Positions 29,886 to 32,592 of a stretch of DNA of 32,592 bases are shown in pieces. The stretch is from an uncultured Faecalibacterium sp. (lineage in GTDB: Bacteria > Bacillota > Clostridia > Oscillospirales > Ruminococcaceae): assembly GCA_900539945.1 (NCBI GenBank), contig UQDV01000028.1, forward strand, positions 1-32,592. The letters are read 5' to 3'. The notes below the pieces were generated by a model. The model saw nothing but the letters and a program-made list of their open reading frames with translations. It was not told the DNA's origin and made no database searches. The translations under genes were made by a program, and so were the position numbers. How positions within the stretch are numbered: the stretch's first letter is position 1; every line of letters starts with the position of its first letter.

Positions 29886-32592
29886 ATGGTATTCAAGGAA
29901 CTGGAGATCCAGGGCTTCAAGAGCTTCCCCGATAAGGTAAAGATCACCTTTGACGCCGGTGTCACCGGCGTGGTGGGCCCCAACGGCTCCGGCAAGTCGA
30001 ACCTTTCGGACGCAGTGCGCTGGGTGCTGGGCGAGACCAGCTCCCGCCAGCTGCGTGCGGCGGGCAAGATGGAGGATGTGATCTTTGGCGGCACCCGGCG
30101 GCGCAGCGCCATGGGCTTTGCCAGTGTGCGCCTGACGCTGGACAACACCGGCCACACGCTGGACGTGGACGCCGACGAAGTGACCATCGGCCGCAAATAT
30201 TACCGCTCCGGCGATAGCGAATATACCATCAACGGGCAGGTGTGCCGCCTGCGCGACGTGTACGAGCTGCTGCTGGATACCGGCATCGGCCGCGACGGCT
30301 ATTCGGTCATCGGGCAGGGGCGCATCGCGGAGATCGTGGCGGCCAAGAGCAGCGAGCGGCGCGAGATCTTTGAAGAGGCCTGCGGCATTGCCAAATACCG
30401 CTACCGCAAGACCGAGGCCGAGCGCCGTCTGGCTGCGGCGGGCGAGAATCTGGAGCGCCTGCGGGACATCCTGGGTGAGCTGGAAAGCCGGGTCGGCCCG
30501 CTGGAAAAAGAGAGCGCCAAGGCACAGAAATTCCTGGAATTGAGCGAACAGCGCAAAACGCTGGAAGTGACCCTGTGGACCGACAGCGTGCACCGGGCCC
30601 GCGATACCGTGCGCCAGCAGGTGCGGGATTACGAGACGGCGCAGGCGGACTACGAGCGCTTTGACGGCGAGGCAAAGGCCGCCGAGCAGGAGGCTGAGGA
30701 GATCCGGATGCAGGCACAGCAGCTGACCATTGCGGTCGAGCGCCTGAATGGGGATATCCGCAGCATCACCGAGCAGATCAGCGGTTCGGACAGCCGCATT
30801 GCCGTGCTGGAAAACGACATCCTCCGCAACGAGGAAAGCATCGCTTCCCTGCGCAGCGAGATCGAAGCCGGGGAACAGGACGGTGCAGAAGCGGATGCCG
30901 CCCTGCAGCGCCACCGGGCCGTGGCCGCCAAAATGGAAGCCGAGGGCGAGAAGCTGGCGGCGGAGATCGACGCCCTGAACGCAGAACTGGAGCAGCTGGC
31001 CGACGCCAGCAACGCCAGCGGTGCCCGAAAGGACACCCTGCGGGCCGAGATCACCGACCTGACAGCCAAGCGCACCGAAGCACAGGTGGCACAGGCTGCC
31101 GCCGAAGCCGCCGAGGAAACGGCCCGTCAGCGCCTGCCGGCACTGGAGCAGGCCATGCAGGAGGGCACCGACCAGTGGGAGACGGCCAGGCAGGACCTGA
31201 CCGACACCATCCGCTACCGGGAGATGCTGACCGAAAACGAAAAACAGCTGGCCAATGTGCGCTCCGGGCTGGAACTCAAGCTCAAAAACCGCAAGGCTGC
31301 GCTGGACGAGGCCGACACCGCCGAACAGCGGCTGGGCCGGGAGCTGGATGCAGCCCGCCAGCGGCTGTCGGTGCTGCGGGAGCTGGAAAAGAACATGGAC
31401 GGCTACCAGAACTCGGTCAAGGCCGTCATGCGCGCCGCCGGGGCCCGCCGCCTGCGGGGCATCATCGGGCCGGTGTCGGCCATCCTGAAGGTGGAGCCCG
31501 GCTGCGAAGTGGCCGTGGAAACGGCACTGGGCGCGGCCCTGCAGAACATCGTGGTGGAAAACGAAGCCGCGGCCAAGGCGGCCATTGCCCTGCTGCGCAG
31601 CGACAATGCGGGCCGGGCCACCTTCCTGCCGCTGGACACGGTGCAGCCCGGGGTGTTCCGGGGGCGGCTGTCCGGCACCGCACGGCTGGCTTCCAGCCTG
31701 GTGCAGGCCGATGCACGGTATGACAACATCGTGTCGAACCTGCTGGGCCGCATCATCGTGGTGGAGGACATCAACGAGGCCTCCCGCGTGGCGCGGGACA
31801 ATGGCTTCCGCAGCCGGGTGGTGACCATGGACGGTCAGGTGATCAACGCGGGCGGCAGCTTTACCGGCGGCAGCGTGCAGCGCAGCGCCGGGCTGTTCAC
31901 CCGCAAGCAGGAGATGGAAGAACTGCGCATCAGGGCCGCAAAGCTGCAGAAGGACTGCCTTGCCGCGCAGGAAAAGACCGACCAGTGCAAGGAACAGGTG
32001 GACGCCCTGCAGGCTGAGCTGACCGCTACTGCCAGCGAGCAGATCACCGCAGCCAACGACCGGGTGCGTGCCGAGGCAGAGCAGAAGCGGCTGGAAGCCC
32101 CTGCCGCCCAGCTGGAAACGGCACGGAACGCCCGCCGACAGGAAATCGACACCCTGCAGGCTGCGCTGGCCGACAGCCGCGCAAAGGCAGAGGACGCCGC
32201 AAAGCTGCAGGCAGAGCTCACCGCAAAGATCGACCGGCGCACCGCCGAGATGAGCCGCATCGCGGAGGGCGATGACAGCTTCCTGACCCGGCAGAACGCG
32301 CTGGCGCAGGACCTGAGCGCCAAGCGGCTGGAACAGGTGACCCGCCAGAAGGACGCGGAGCTGGCCTACAGCCAGATCGCCGCGCTGGAACAGCGGGCCA
32401 GGGATGCCGCCGCCCGCCGAACCTCACTGGAAGAGAGCGTGGCGGCACTGGCCGCCCGCAGCGACGCCTGCCGTGCCGAGATCGCGGACATCTGGCAGAC
32501 CCGCGCCGACAGCCAGACCACCATTGCACAGAAGGAAGCTGAGATCCGCGAGGCGACCCAGAAACGTCTGGCCCGCCAGCAGGCGGAGACCG
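29886..32592 (+). CDS. smc: Chromosome segregation protein SMC (3' end outside window)
   Basis: The frame stays open from the ATG at 29886 to the window end, 902 codons of a protein that is usually near 1190 aa. SMC with ScpA and ScpB forms the condensin that organises the bacterial nucleoid. Walker A is GPNGSGKSN at residues 31-39, after MVFKELEIQGFKSF. The Q-loop region IGQGRIAEIV and EEACGIAKYRYRK follow. A first coiled coil runs to about residue 510, and the hinge lies at about 520-660 with RGIIGPVSAILKV, RIIVVEDINEA and INAGGSFTGGS; then the returning coiled coil. The signature motif and Walker B lie beyond the window. Start chosen by family N-terminus; AAAGGAAAA lies upstream. Confidence 0.96.
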   Translation, partial: MVFKELEIQGFKSFPDKVKITFDAGVTGVVGPNGSGKSNLSDAVRWVLGETSSRQLRAAGKMEDVIFGGTRRRSAMGFASVRLTLDNTGHTLDVDADEVTIGRKYYRSGDSEYTINGQVCRLRDVYELLLDTGIGRDGYSVIGQGRIAEIVAAKSSERREIFEEACGIAKYRYRKTEAERRLAAAGENLERLRDILGELESRVGPLEKESAKAQKFLELSEQRKTLEVTLWTDSVHRARDTVRQQVRDYETAQADYERFDGEAKAAEQEAEEIRMQAQQLTIAVERLNGDIRSITEQISGSDSRIAVLENDILRNEESIASLRSEIEAGEQDGAEADAALQRHRAVAAKMEAEGEKLAAEIDALNAELEQLADASNASGARKDTLRAEITDLTAKRTEAQVAQAAAEAAEETARQRLPALEQAMQEGTDQWETARQDLTDTIRYREMLTENEKQLANVRSGLELKLKNRKAALDEADTAEQRLGRELDAARQRLSVLRELEKNMDGYQNSVKAVMRAAGARRLRGIIGPVSAILKVEPGCEVAVETALGAALQNIVVENEAAAKAAIALLRSDNAGRATFLPLDTVQPGVFRGRLSGTARLASSLVQADARYDNIVSNLLGRIIVVEDINEASRVARDNGFRSRVVTMDGQVINAGGSFTGGSVQRSAGLFTRKQEMEELRIRAAKLQKDCLAAQEKTDQCKEQVDALQAELTATASEQITAANDRVRAEAEQKRLEAPAAQLETARNARRQEIDTLQAALADSRAKAEDAAKLQAELTAKIDRRTAEMSRIAEGDDSFLTRQNALAQDLSAKRLEQVTRQKDAELAYSQIAALEQRARDAAARRTSLEESVAALAARSDACRAEIADIWQTRADSQTTIAQKEAEIREATQKRLARQQAET

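Noticed and set aside
1..32592. Search by eye for CRISPR arrays, IS elements, att sites, tRNA or rRNA genes
   Set aside because: No regularly spaced repeats, transposase or integrase genes, or tRNA-like cloverleaf ends were noticed on either strand.

Overview
The window is chromosomal DNA of a high-GC Firmicute. The gene set fits Clostridia of the Oscillospiraceae/Ruminococcaceae type (Faecalibacterium, Subdoligranulum, Gemmiger): AddAB rather than RecBCD, TrmFO, the folate-dependent tRNA methyltransferase typical of Firmicutes, infC-rpmI-rplT with an AUU start and leader terminator, a DprA-TopA-TrmFO block, PlsX-RNase III-SMC, and a spoIIR homologue. The genus is an inference from gene content and base composition; no marker gene settles it. 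Coding density is high. I see no insertion sequence, prophage, CRISPR array, tRNA or rRNA gene.

Layout. Positions 1-4061 (minus) hold sbcD-sbcC (Mre11/Rad50-like nuclease) and the first codons of a further gene. Positions 4154-5417 (minus) hold spoIIR and a small two-domain peptidoglycan-binding protein. Positions 5418-7153 (minus) hold the paired UPF0237 (ACT) and UPF0210 (PFL) genes. They are divergent from a plus-strand run at 7333-9933: an Lrp/AsnC regulator, a class I aminotransferase and ispE. A DUF378 membrane protein follows, and then an RNHCP-domain protein with its own strong promoter, an 11-codon leader ORF and a leader hairpin (10278-10906). On the minus strand come a redoxin-like protein lacking the usual peroxidatic cysteine, a structured RNA element with its own terminator (11702-11955), and a DUF1292 protein.

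The right half is mostly housekeeping. It holds a cyclophilin lipoprotein, ruvX (minus), addB-addA (translationally coupled), infC-rpmI-rplT behind a transcription-attenuation leader, a SpoU/TrmH methyltransferase overlapping dprA, then topA, trmFO, plsX, rnc and the first 902 codons of smc, which runs off the end. DNA repair and recombination genes are frequent: SbcCD, RuvX, AddAB, DprA, TopA and SMC.

The most interesting parts are regulatory. (1) A leader peptide and hairpin precede the RNHCP gene. (2) The RNA element at 11702-11955 has long-range pairing and matches no class I can name with confidence. (3) At two places (5418-5462 and 9950-9997) a terminator-like hairpin has the next gene's Shine-Dalgarno in its 3' arm, and its U-tract ends at the start codon. 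(4) Most promoters here carry a TRTGN extended -10 element.
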